The notes: generated by a model not told the origin, from the sequence alone. A DNA stretch of 29,615 nucleotides from Owenia fusiformis (GCA_903813345.2 CAIIXF020000001.1:59136270-59165884); one strand, 5' to 3'; counted from the stretch's first letter, positions 9,833 to 20,855 are shown. Numbers and translations are program-made.

Positions 9833-10112
9833 AGCCTGTAATCTGCAAAATTTGCATTTATTACAGGCCAAGATGTAGATTAACACTTCTTGAGATTTTT
9901 AACAAAAGGTTTGACTTTTGCACACTGGTGACAGTTTGCCTTTTTAGTAGATCTCACACCCTAGAGCTGTATCGTTTAAGAAAAATCATAAACTTAAAGA
10001 TTATACCATACCGTGCTCATATACATCTAGCAATTAACCTTCTAGTGACAAAATCAATTTTGTGGATTTGTTGAATTTCCAGCAGAAATCAGCTTCTCCC
10101 CTTTGATTCATT
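9833..10112 (-). repeat. Diverged third copy of the foldback-arm sequence
   Basis: This stretch matches the inverse of the left foldback arm (7243-7560) and runs parallel to the right arm. Shared blocks are ttattacagg, tttgcac with tggtgac, gccttttta, catctagcaatt, and near the end tgttgaattt followed by gaaatcagct and tcccc. It includes the part homologous to 7243-7312 that the right arm lacks. It is therefore an independent dispersed copy of the same repeat family. Confidence 0.6.
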
Positions 10113-10746
10113 TTTTCTGATTACAGCCCTTGATTTACAGAAGCTTTTTTTGAAAACTTCCAAGTTGGGCAAAATATGACAATCTAAAAAGACTGACACT
10201 TGGGTTTTGTTTTGTGTTCTAAGATATATGGATTTGTAAATATTTTTGAGAGGTTTGAACTTGGTTTTATCCAAAGAAAAATGTTATCATAAGCTATTCA
10301 AGGGACCAGATCATAGCATTAAAAAAATTATGAAAATAATTAATTTGTTGAAACCTAGTGGAATGTTGCAGTTACTTTATTATACCTACTCAATATCCAA
10401 TGTTTTTTTATTCTGAAAAATCTTTTCCCCATTCTCACTAACACATTAGTTTATTTAAATATGACATTTTGATGTTTGATATGGCCCCTAAAACATTTTA
10501 AGGTCTAAAAATTGAAGCTGTAGAAATGACATCTCTTCTTAACCATTTAAGTCAATTCTCTTCATCAGATCGTTGCATTCATCTTAGTATTTTAAAAATA
10601 ACAGTTGGAAAACGTGAAATTGTTAGACTTATGTTCATTTTGACCAAAACCTATTAGATTTACCATTCTGATTGTCAGTAAAAATATTTAAAATTTAAAT
10701 CTCAAATTGTTTTAGCAGGGGGTCGGATTTTTATAAGGCAGTAGCT
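10113..10746. other. Upstream region of DYNLT5, no gene seen
   Basis: AT-rich sequence before the DYNLT5 start codon. A possible splice acceptor, attgttttag|cagggggtcgg, lies at 10705-10724. The first coding exon may thus have its 5' UTR interrupted by an intron, with the promoter further upstream. No TATA box or other promoter element could be fixed. Confidence 0.4.
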
Positions 10747-13700
10747 ATGTCTACTTCTGATATGAGCCATGCAAGGGATAAAGCTGCAAGGTTGCTACGG
10801 AGACGGGGAAGCGCATCATCCATGGCTAGCACCCAACAACAATCAATTCATCATCAATCTGGCATTGGTCCTCGTGGTAAACATGGGTAAGTTGCATGTT
10901 TATATCTGGCATTGGTCCTCGGGGTAAACATGGGTTAGTTGCATGTTTATATCTGGCATTGGTCCTCGTGGTAAACATGGGTAAGTTGCATGTTTATATC
11001 TGGCATTGGTCCTCTGGGTAAACATGGGTAAGTTGCATGTTTATATCTGGCATTGGTCCTCTGGGTAAACATGGGTAAGTTGCATGTTTATATCTGGCAT
11101 TGGTCCTCGTGGTAAACATGGGTAAGTTGCATGTTTATATCTGGCATTGGTCCTCGGGTTAAACATGGGTAAGTTGCATGTTTATATCTTGCATTGGTCC
11201 TCATGGTAAACATGGGTAAGTTGCATGTTTATATCTGGCATTGGTCCTCGGGTTAAACATGGGTAAGTTGCATGTTTATATCTTGCATTGGTCCTTGGGG
11301 TAAACATGGGTAAGTTGCATGTTTATATCTGGCATTGGTCCTCGTGGTAAACATGGGTAAGTTGCATGTTTATATCTGGCATTGGTCCTTGGGGTAAACA
11401 TGGGTAAGTTGCATGTTTATATCTGGCATTGGACCTCCTGGTAAACATGGGTAAGTTGCATGTTTATATCTGGCATTGGTCCTCGTGGTAAACATGGGTA
11501 AGTTGCATGTTTATATCTGGCATTGGTCCTTGGGGTAAACATGGGTAAGTTGCATGTTTATATCTGGCATTGGTCCTCTGGGTAAACATGGGTAAGTTGC
11601 ATGTTTATATCTGGCATTGGTCCTCTGGGTAAACATGGGTAAGTTGCATGTTTATATCTGGCATTGGTCCTCGTGGTAAACATGGGTAAGTTGCATGTTT
11701 ATATCTGGCATTGGTCCTCGTGGTAAACATGGGTAAGTTGCATGTTTATATCTGGCATTGGTCCTCGGGTTAAACATGGGTAAATTGCATGTTTATATCT
11801 TGCATTGGTCCTCATGGTAAACATGGGTAAGTTGCATGTTTATATCTGGCATTGGTCCACGGGTTAAACATGGGTAAGTTGCATGTTTATATCTGGCATT
11901 GGTCCTCGGGTTAAACATGGGTAAGTTGCATGTTTATATCTTGCATTGGTCCTTGGGGTAAACATGGGTAAGTTGCATGTTTATATCTGGCATTGGACCT
12001 CCTGGTAAACATGGGTAAGTTGCATGTTTATATCTGGCATTGGTCCTCGTGGTAAACATGGGTAAGTTGCATGTTTATATCTGGCATTGGTCCTTGGGGT
12101 AAACATGGGTAAGTTGCATGTTTATATCTGGCATTGGTCCTCTGGGTAAACATGGGTAAGTTGCATGTTTATATCTGGCATTGGTCCTCGGGTAAACATG
12201 GGTAAGTTGCATGTTTATATCTGGCATTGGTCCTCGTGGTAAACATGGGTAAGTTGCATGTTTATATCTTGCATTGGTCCTCATGGTAAACATCGGTAAG
12301 TTGCATGTTTATATCTGGCATTGGTCCTCGGGGTAAACATGGGTAAGTTGCATGTTTATATCTTGCATTGGTCCTCGGGGTATACATGGGTAAGTTGCAT
12401 GTTTATATCTTGCATTGGTCCTCGGGGTAAACATGCGTAAGTTGCATGTTTATATCTTGCATTGGTCCTCGGGGTAAACATGGGTAAGTTGCATGTTTAT
12501 ATCTTGCATTGGTCCTCGGGGTATACATGGGTAAGTTGCATGTTTATATCTTGCATTGGTCCTCGTGGTAAACATGGGTAAGTTGCATGTTTATATCTGG
12601 CATTGGTCCTCAGGGTAAACATGGGTAAGTTGCATATCATTGTAATTGTAAGCTTGCAATTATATGTTGGTCAAGGTCAGATCACATGTCATGAAAGATT
12701 AGGCATTATTATATCACTGTCATATTCTCCACTATCTTATTGCGTCTATATCATACATGTGATCAAAAAATAAGAGGAGATAATTATCGGCCAAGCACTG
12801 TAATGTCAGTAAAAAGACATATTCAATGAGACGTATTCACCAGTTGTGGCATTTTTCATCCAGTATAAAACTGTCCCCTAAATAATACGAAAAATGTCAG
12901 ACAAGTAAAATGTTCAAGTAAAATTCTATTGAGGAAAATGATAGAATACAGTGTAATTTATGCAGACAGTACAATTAAAGGATTTTACCTCAAAAGTATG
13001 AAATAAATTGGGTGAAATTATTGGTATATCTAAGTAAAATATCATACTTCAGACATTCCCACCCTGTATAAACATGTAGTTTTGAATCCTAGTACACTCT
13101 TATAGTCTATTTGTCACCCCTATACATACTATAGTGAACCTATGAATTGTTAAAAACACAATGTTTTATGGTTAATTTATAATAACAAGGGTTTTCTGAA
13201 GTGATTTAACTGGGTTGGACAAAAAGTTACTTTGGGGAAAAAAGTATATCGGCTAATTAGGGAGGGTTGCATTGGCTTAACATGGCGTTGACTATTGACT
13301 TAGCGTTGGGATACCACCATGTACCTGGTATGTTACCATGGTGATAGATACAAAAATTTTCCCCAACGTTAATTTTTTGGCAACCCAGCTAAATCACTCC
13401 AATAAACCCTAATGATAGCATTTGCACAGAAAAACATCATGTTTTTAAATATTCATACGTTAAGAAAATGACAAATGGAGTATTAGTATTATGATGTTTA
13501 CAGATCTACACCATGTTATTGAGGATTAAGATAACACAATATTTCTACAAGTATAGTTTAACTACAATACCCATACTAATTGGTACATTTTCCAATTGTA
13601 TGATTTTGCTTCTTTGAAGGCCCACTTTGGGAATTTTCAACATGTTTGGGCAAAATAAAGACTTACATTTAAATTTCATACTATGTCCAATGCATTGATA

Positions 13701-16289
13701 AGAACCTTATCTTTCATTTGACACCAACAACAGCTCAAATGGACCACATCAAAGCTTACAATAAATTATCAAAAAATATTTTTGATCTGTCAAGCTTTAT
13801 ATATCAAGTTTTTATCAATGTTACATGATACATTCATTTTTATAGAAGTGTCGCCATCTTTTAACTCAATAGTAATTTAAAACATGCACTTTGTTTACAT
13901 GTGCAACAATATCTAATGATCTCTGAAATTCAAATGCTTTTTTCTTTGTGAGTTATTTTTTTTCTTGGTCCAATATTAAAGCAAATCAAACTTTGTGTCA
14001 TATTAGAGCAAGTGTGTGAGTAACATGTTTCAATGATTATTTTTATTCTAAATTAATACTGGAAGTATAGTGTGCCTTTAAGAGAGAGAGCTTCAGATCA
14101 GATACATTCTTTGAGCCAGAGATAATCCTTTGATATAGCCTTGTCCAATCAGATAACTGAGATACAAGAGAATGTGAATAAAAATACATCTACACAATCA
14201 AAATAAGATTCACTGAATTTTATGCTTCCATAAAGTACCCAACATTTAGGTCATAATGAAATATTCATTAAAGTCTTTAAAAGTTACTTATGAGATCATT
14301 TAGGTTCTGACAACAGGGTAGATAAATGGAGTGCTCCATGTTTATGTAAAAGTCATGTATTTTGTGATGTTACAGTAATTCTTAGTATGTATTTCTAATT
14401 TCAAGAATAAGTTAGGTTATCTTAGGTTAGTTGAATGTAAGATAGTAACAACTAGTGATTAGCCTAAACATAAACAATGATTTATACATTTGTGATATCA
14501 ACCAGCAGTGAAGAATTACATGTTACAAATAAAAGATGCACTGTTACTCTAAAAGTTGAAACATTTCAAAACGAACAAAGAATTACATATATTCTCGTGA
14601 TACCGAATACTGTTTGATTCAGAAAGTTTACTTCAAGAAATTGAGAATGTCTTTCAATGGAGGATCCATATCTAGTTATGTTCAGAGGAGACAACGTAGA
14701 ATGGCCAGGATAAAACAATGGTATCTATAAAAAAACGATATGCATAATTAATATGTTGGATACAAAAGGAAGTATGAGAGATAAGGAACAACCTTTTAAA
14801 AATTACAATATTAGCATTTTTGGGTTTGCTCCATTTCAATGCCAAAACACTACACTCTTTTTCAAGAATTATTTAACAATGTGTGCACTATTCACATTTA
14901 TCATTTGATCCTTTTTCACTTGATCTTATTTTTTCAAAAACACCTGGACTGAAGAAATTTTAATTATTGATAAACCATATTTTATGATACATACAAACCC
15001 GACAGGACACAATTATATTAGGGTTAGACTAAGCCCATATATACATGTATTTCCCTTCAAAACTCAAAGTCAGGCTAGGTCCTCAATTTAAGATCTGTTG
15101 TTTGTCAAAAGTGATGGATAGTTCTGAAATTCAAAATTTGAATCCCACATGCAATACAACACTTAATACAATATCAAAGGAATAGAAAGATGAGAGATAA
15201 AACCAATGTCCTCATATATAATTGATACATAAGAAATTAAGAAAAGCTCAGATATGATTTTTAGTGAGTAACATTGGCTACAGATACCTAAACAATAGAT
15301 TAACATTTGTGGCAGGCATCATTACAGATTTTTTACAAAATATTTTTGTTGCATAATTGTAACATGTCAGATCTCGATTCTAGGTCAATGAGTACAGTCT
15401 CATATAATGACACACACGATCATGACAATCCCAGGATTCCCGTTAAGATGGAGCCAACTTACCAAATGGAGCCAGCCAAAAAGTTTCCGACTGGAAGTGT
15501 GCAGACCATCATATCAGATGTGCTCTCGAATTATCTACAGGAAGAGAAGTATGAACCTGAAATGTGTCGACAGATGACCAAAACTATATCAGAGGTAACC
15601 TTTGCAATCATCTTTCATGAGTTTTCATGTAAATAATTCCCTATGTTCAGAAAAAACGGCTACCGAATTTGAGTCCCATGTTATTTTCAGATACACATAA
15701 TTCATTCCATATACTTGGTGAACTTCTTTCAGTTTTGCTCAAAAAGTAGTACCTAGATTATTATTTAAGTATGAATGATTTTCTTTTATGATGTATGAAA
15801 AAGAAAATTCAGTGACCTACTTTTTAAAAGTTTTGTACAAAAAATGTAGGTCACTGAATTTTCTCTTTTTTATTTACAATGTTAAGTGAATTTGGAAGTG
15901 ATTTCCTGCAATTTCCTTCATTGTTTTTTGCAAAAATAAAGACATAAAAGACTCCTGGCTCAGTTTTTCATAAATGAGTCTATTCTAGTTTTCTCCAAGA
16001 TTTGCACCACTGTAGTTTACATCATGCAATATTAAATTCTGATGGTCAAAAGATTTTCCAGTCAAGAATCTCAATTTTGTTTCAGGTAGTAAAGGCTCGT
16101 GTAAAGGATCTGATGGTCCCACGCTATAAGGTGATTTGTGTTATCCATATAGGCCAGAAGGGAGAGCAGGGGATACGCGTCGGGAGTAGGTGTCTATGGG
16201 ACTCGGGATATGACACTTTCGCCACATCAGAATTCCGCAATAATTCTCTATTCGCAATCGGAACTGTGTATGCAGTGTATCATGAATGA
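10747..16289 (+). CDS. DYNLT5: Tctex1-domain dynein light chain DYNLT5 (TCTEX1D1), complete coding region
   Basis: Coding exons are 10747-10886, 15384-15594 and 16086-16289, joined GT-AG in phase (phase 2, then 0) to give 184 residues, close to the vertebrate length of about 180. Exon one encodes a basic, Ser/Gln-rich N-terminus ([13 protein letters not shown]). Exon two starts with the family-typical SMSTVSY, then [14 protein letters not shown] and [15 protein letters not shown]. Exon three has [33 protein letters not shown] and ends [12 protein letters not shown]. The Tctex1 domain covers roughly residues 65-184. The family comprises dynein light chains that form dimers on dynein intermediate chains, several of them ciliary; the specific role of DYNLT5 is poorly known. 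Intron one (4.5 kb) starts with a 38-copy minisatellite built on this exon's own 3' end. The first donor (GTAAGT at 10887) must be used, because reading on gives TAA at once. ZYG11B lies downstream, tail to tail. Confidence 0.92.
10858..12635 (+). repeat. 47-bp minisatellite, 38 units, made of exon end plus 5' splice site of DYNLT5
   Basis: The unit runs tctggcattggtcctcgtgg, taaacatgggtaagttgcat, gtttata (47 bp). I count 37 full units and a final 40-base unit; one unit (near 12180) is 46 bp. That sums exactly to 1778 bases. Unit one overlaps the last 29 coding bases of DYNLT5 exon one and its donor; the rest lie in intron one. The consensus donor gtaagt is intact in 36 units (unit 2 has gttagt, unit 20 gtaaat). 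The variable spot is the six bases after ggtcct. Variants recur in blocks with a period of about 12 units, showing segmental expansion. Every unit has an in-frame stop after the exon part. Confidence 0.97.
12636..13187. other. DYNLT5 intron one, after the minisatellite
   Basis: AT-rich intron sequence with no exon or repeat that I can support. The array ends abruptly within gcat|atcattg, with no flanking duplicate. Confidence 0.6.
13188..13411. mobile_element. Short MITE-like element, 224 bp, long imperfect TIRs
   Basis: The left arm agggttttctgaagtgattt then aactgggttg pairs with the right end, whose inverse reads agggtttattggagtgattt then agctgggttg. Similarity continues inward through ttggggaaaa. 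The centre is itself near-palindromic around ccatgtacctgg / accatggtga. It lies in intron one of DYNLT5, in no fixed relation to exons. No coding frame. The TSD is unclear (possibly a short AT-rich word). Confidence 0.75.
13412..15383. other. Rest of DYNLT5 intron one
   Basis: About 2 kb of AT-rich intron. No exon, RNA gene or ordered repeat is supported. The acceptor used by exon two is gattctag at 15376-15383; its pyrimidine tract is weak (tttttgttgc lies about 40 bases upstream). Confidence 0.5.
15798..15872. repeat. Strong short hairpin in DYNLT5 intron two
   Basis: Bases 15803-15820 (gaaaattcagtgacctac) are perfectly complementary to 15846-15863. A/T runs extend the stem to about 27 pairs with one small bulge, around a loop of roughly 15-20 bases. 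The size is that of a microRNA precursor or a very short MITE. It lies in the intron between 15595 and 16085. Being a palindrome, it can fold in transcripts of either strand. Expression cannot be judged from sequence. Confidence 0.8.
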
Positions 16290-16368
16290 GGTGTACAGAA
16301 TTAATACATGGTATGACTTATACTAATTCCAAATGTGCTTCAAGGCATTGGAATCTCAGCAGTTGTGA

Positions 16369-16374
16369 AATAAA
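16369..16374 (+). promoter_or_regulatory. Candidate DYNLT5 polyadenylation signal AATAAA
   Basis: AATAAA lies 80 bases after the DYNLT5 stop codon. A second candidate is at 17242-17247, where the transcript would carry a ~970-base 3' UTR. Neither can be preferred from sequence alone. Confidence 0.35.
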
Positions 16375-18629
16375 GGTGATAGAACTTCCTGGGGAGAACT
16401 TCTACATAAAACAGATAATGACTAAATCCCTCATCGATTTCGATGTTCTGCGTCCAGGCCTCTGCACTCAATATACAAAAATGGATAGTGGGGATATTGG
16501 TGTCTCATACCTTCTTCTTTACTATTAAATCTGTCTCAGTTTCCTAAATACATTGCACACGGAGCAGAGGCTGTCTTGCAGCTATAGTTTAAACCATAAT
16601 GCACCATTCATTGAAGCATCAGTTATCAATGATGTCATAGTAATTATGACTTAGCAAGTGCAATAATGATGTTTTATTCAAACTTTGTTTGTATTTCAAG
16701 TATTTACACATTCAAGTTCTCTGCAGTTTTCTGCATGAAAAATTCTGAACCTTTTAGAGAAAATTTAAATCTTGCAATGAGTTCTACAGACATATATTTG
16801 ATCCATAGCTGATCATGATATAGGCAATGTGGTAGTGCTTGTTGGCTTTGACATAAACTCTACGATTTATTGATTGCAATATAATTATATTGCATGTTGA
16901 ACTATATACTCAAGTATGCATTAGCAATCATGTACTATAATACTTTCAATTATTTAAGGGTCATATTTTCTTAAACATTTTGTGTGGATCAAGAAATTGT
17001 ATATATAATTATTCCCACTTAAAGCAAGTGTACTATTTTTCTTGTAGAATATATTATTGAGGCAAGAGCACATAGTGTATTTATTCATTGGGGTTAGTCT
17101 TGCATCAATCCAGTACCCTTCTGTTCCTGAATCAGAAGATTGGGAATAGAGGAGGGTTCATTTTCTGAACCTGATGTAAGACTAATCTGGCTAGATTTAC
17201 ACCTGATTCCCAATGTACAGCACAGTTGACCTGTAATTATAAATAAATATTATATTATAGAATATACAAACAATATTACTTTTGTTTCACATGATTTTAT
17301 TTAATAACATTTAAGGGCCAAATTTACTTAAGTTTCATCTGTTTTTGATTGAGTACATATTGGAAAAGGGAATACTGTTACTCTACTTAATTTGGCGGCC
17401 TTTTTAATTTAGCGAATTTGGCAATTTATATTTTTGGCAATTGAATATAACAAATCAATAATGATTATTCAATTTTTAAATTGATCACTTTGTATAAAAT
17501 CATGGCAATGTCAAAATATGATCGTTGACTTTCCATTGTCTTAGCAACATGCTCTCTCCTGGAAATATCGCCAATTTCACATTTATTCTCACCAAATTGG
17601 AGTCTTCACCAAATCTGACAAATCAATTAGTGCCAAATTAAGTAAAAGTATGCAAGTAAATCCTAACTCTTCATCCATTTTATCAGTTCAACATGGTACC
17701 CAAGCTGTTATAAAATAACTGATGACATACATGTATATGACATATGCTATATGTATCTCAAAAGACAAAATAGATTTATGTTCCTCACGAGATGGCACGG
17801 CTATGTGTTCCTCACAAAAGGACATAGATATTATGTACCTCACAAGATGACAGCTATGTGTTCCTCACAAGATACACATCAACACGTATCTCATACATAA
17901 GGATTGAATAAAGCTAGAAGATTTCATAGGGGTTGATCAAATTACAATCAAAGTAAAAATCTCAAAAATCTACAAAGTTTTAGGGTACAGAAAAAAGCAT
18001 TTGAGAATGAATCATGAGACAAAAATAAACAGATAAACACAATTTTGCTACGTCTGATACTACCTTTAATATAGACATTTCACACAGTACACTCATGTCT
18101 TGCATCCTAGCCTCTCATTCAAAATTGGAAACAAGACATTCATGCTTAAAATGTACACAATTTATTGTGCCCTGGACTTAAATCCTTTAGAAAGTAGTAT
18201 ATTACTATGATAAAGCTGTACATTATATGTTGTATGCTACTTGTATAAGTAAAAATTGAAAAATGAAGACACTATAACATTCAATATGTACACTTAGTAT
18301 CGGTCTACTTAATGTGGCATTCCTTGGGGTTACGTATCAGACTGAATCAGGTTCAATACTCCCATGTACTCCTGTACTACAATATAAAACTCAAAGATCA
18401 TCCTAATTTGGATGATTAGAAACTGAATATTTATACATATCTAATGTACACTGTCATTATATATTATAATCTATTTGTAAAGTATTTAAAAATCACAGAT
18501 TTCTACTTGGTTATATAAATCTATCTTGGCTGTTACTTAGATTCTATGTTCTTAATATGCATACATCCATGTACAGTCCTCATAAATTGTATGTAGCTAC
18601 ATACCTAACTGGTCACATGCTCTTTAGGC
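16375..18629. other. Intergenic or 3' UTR sequence with small repeats
   Basis: No gene is supported. Two minor structures occur. An inverted repeat has ttagtcttgcatca (17094-17107) opposing tgatgtaagactaa (17172-17185). A loose tandem of tatgt(t/a)cctcaca(a/c)gat words covers 17777-17880. The remainder is AT-rich without motif. Confidence 0.5.
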
Positions 18630-18827
18630 CACAGCCAGGACAATAAGTTATAAGACAATCAGAGTTATTCTTCAATAAAAGGAGTTCAGTAAAAATTACA
18701 CAATACACACTGGCCAAATATTGCCTGTTTTTTACTTGCCTTTTAACATGATTTTTGAATTGTATATAAAGTTAATATTGTTTGTTTATATTTTTCACCA
18801 GTTTTCTAAGCTTTTGTCCTGGCTGTG
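18630..18827. mobile_element. MITE-like pair of inverted ends, ~200 bp
   Basis: The 14-mer cacagccaggacaa at 18630 has an exact inverse, ttgtcctggctgtg, at 18814-18827. Beyond the 14 bases the ends match only weakly. The interior is AT-rich and non-coding. Either a MITE remnant or a chance pair; the exact 14-base match at this spacing favours an element. Confidence 0.45.
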
Positions 18828-20188
18828 ACTTACACTAGAGTGACACATACTTGGGGGTGTAATTATTTTACCATGATCACTGAATGTATGAGGACTCTAG
18901 AAACAAAGATAGTGGCTATCAAAACAGACTATTTATCCCACATATCCTTTCATACTTATGTATGATAATTATTTGATGCTGGATTTTGCAAAGAATTATT
19001 TTGGCATGATTCCTTTAAGTGTTCAACTGCATTCACCATAATGTTTAACCAATTTAAGTATTATCTAACATTATGTGCTACAAACAGTAGTTTTAACCTA
19101 ATGCATATTTTTCTTTTAGACTTTTCACCCAAATTATGAGCTTTCATATTTATTAGTGACTCTTATCGTAAAGACAAACAGGCATTATCTCACCATGGTG
19201 ACAATTTACAACACAGTACACTTGTGAAAAATTAACTTTTGCAGCTATATTTTAATACAATATAGCCTCATTTCTTGACTATTGTAGTTATAGGCAATAA
19301 AGACAATGACTAGATTTATTTACATATTGTATACATATACTACATTCAATACGAAGTGACACCAGTAATCATATTTATGGAATACTCATGTTATTTTGTT
19401 ACAGAGGTCCTGACTGGGAATCCCCATTATTTTTGAGAGTTCATTCACACATAGCTAAGTAGGATATATCAAAAATTGAGTCAATCAGAATACAGAGTGA
19501 ATGCTTATTTTTAGATTCAGAGAAATTGTTTACCGTCACCAATTTTATAATTTTAAGTTGGCAGTTGAGAAAAACTATAAATAGTATCATAATGCAGAGC
19601 AAGTTCGCAAGTTCACAAAACGAATACAGCCTTGCAAAAAGTTTCTGGTTGAATTTCATTCTATTTGGTAATACTGTACAAAATCTTTCACAATGAGTAA
19701 AAGGAATTTAAGCACATGACTCGATGCATTGTGGATGATATTATGCACTCATATCTGTATCCTAGCCTTTAAAATTTGGGCAACCACTCATTTAGCTCTT
19801 GATGTGAGGCAAATGTACGTAAAATCATCCAGATTTGTAAGTGAGCTTGTATTTGACTGACACTGTGTGTAAAAATGATACAATATCTCCAGTATTCTTG
19901 GAGAAATGTTCGACATTTGTTCTGTGAGGATTCTTAATCTATTTGTGTATGCTAGATAAATATTCCATAAATTTGAGCCACTGTGTCCACACATTTAAAT
20001 CTGCCTGAGTCTAATGACATACATGCCCCTATATACAATATATTTAACACAGAATTGCAGTATTGGTAGCTCTTATCTGAGCCTAATATAAACTAATATA
20101 CAAGGTCAAAGCAAGAAAATCACTTTATATTTTTTACTCAGTTTATATAAATAAATATAACTAAGTTGTTATATTTTCCAGATGCACA
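18828..20188. other. No gene seen
   Basis: AT-rich intergenic DNA between the convergent DYNLT5 and ZYG11B genes. At 19622-19655 there is a 34-base string (containing gccttgcaaaaagtttctgg) that also occurs, inverted and with one base changed, at about 7103-7136. It is therefore a dispersed-repeat fragment. Confidence 0.5.
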
Positions 20189-20429
20189 ATTCAAAGGTTT
20201 GCGAGGGACCCCCAATATGGGAAGAGTCAGGATTTAGACATGTAGTATTGTTCCAGGGGGTAAGATTTTGAGATAATACTTCATCCCAGGAATAAGGACT
20301 TTTGAAATCTTACCAAGTATTATTGCTGCCAGGGTGGGGAAAATTGAATGGCTCATCTGCTCTTAGGATGGAGAATTTGACAGCCCCATTTTTTTTTTGG
20401 GGGGGGGGGTGTCACACAAACCTTTGAAT
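20189..20429. mobile_element. MITE-like element, ~240 bp, short TIRs
   Basis: attcaaaggtttg at 20189-20201 is the exact inverse of caaacctttgaat at 20417-20429. Inside are a near-palindromic part around ccaggggg / ccagg (20250-20340) and an oligo-T/oligo-G run (20390-20410). No coding frame. Likely a small non-autonomous DNA element. Confidence 0.5.
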
Positions 20430-20504
20430 AGTGTGTGAAAATATCATAATTGAGTATATTTGCCATAAAATGCAAATTAAGGAAAAAGAGTTGACAATCT
20501 TAAC

Positions 20505-20660
20505 TTTGTTTCTCCAAAGCTGTTGTGTTCCGTCTTCAGAATCCCCTTTTGGCTCGCTTTTTCGAACATGACTGTATTCACGCTTTTTATAAACTGTAAA
20601 CAAAGTCAACATTTCACCCGGGGTATATTCACGAAGAATACGCGTATTGTGTGACATCAT
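20505..20660 (-). CDS. Possible orphan first coding exon, unrecognised
   Basis: The minus strand has ATGATG at 20655-20660 after a GC- and CpG-richer leader (ggtccgccattactacgacc). The frame continues 52 codons: MMSHNTRILREYTPGEML, then KKREYSHVRKSEPKGDSEDG and TQQLWRNK. It then reaches a possible weak donor, aaa|gttaag. CpG dinucleotides (acgcgt, cccggg, ttcgaa) are much denser than nearby. I do not recognise the protein. No following exon on the minus strand before ZYG11B's neighbour could be linked. It may be a promoter-proximal exon of an unseen gene, a repeat fragment, or chance. Confidence 0.25.
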
Positions 20661-20725
20661 AACGGCGGGTCGTAGTAATGGCGGACCATAATAAATATTT
20701 GAAACATTTATGTGAGTTTTCATGT

Positions 20726-20855
20726 TATAGACCTCAGAGCAAGGGTAATATTGTCGAACACACCTCTTATGGCTAGGCACAAAAGCTTTCGAAAATGTTT
20801 GTGCCTAGCCCTGCGGTGTGTATTCAACAATATTTCCCCTGCTCTTCGGTCTATA
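20726..20855. mobile_element. 130-bp near-complete inverted repeat, MITE-like hairpin
   Basis: The left arm tatagacctcagagcaaggg, taatattgtcgaacacacc, then ggctaggcacaaa pairs with the right arm, which ends cctgctcttcggtctata. The stem covers about 60 bases per arm with some mismatches, around a short loop near cttttgaaaa. The ends tatagacc/ggtctata suggest TA target preference as in Tc1/mariner-type MITEs, an inference from ends only. It is immediately upstream of the possible orphan exon at 20505-20660. Confidence 0.75.

Noticed and set aside
10785-10805. RFX X-box (gttgctacggagac) in DYNLT5 exon one.
   Set aside because: Three mismatches in the half sites and fully explained as codons for LLRRR.
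12075-12293. Minus-strand open frame of 72 codons with a repeating peptide inside the minisatellite.
   Set aside because: It is a by-product of the 47-bp tandem unit, which shifts frame each copy; no start context, and the plus-strand exon explains the unit.
10858-12635. CRISPR-like array.
   Set aside because: Units are directly adjacent with no unique spacers, in an intron of an animal gene.
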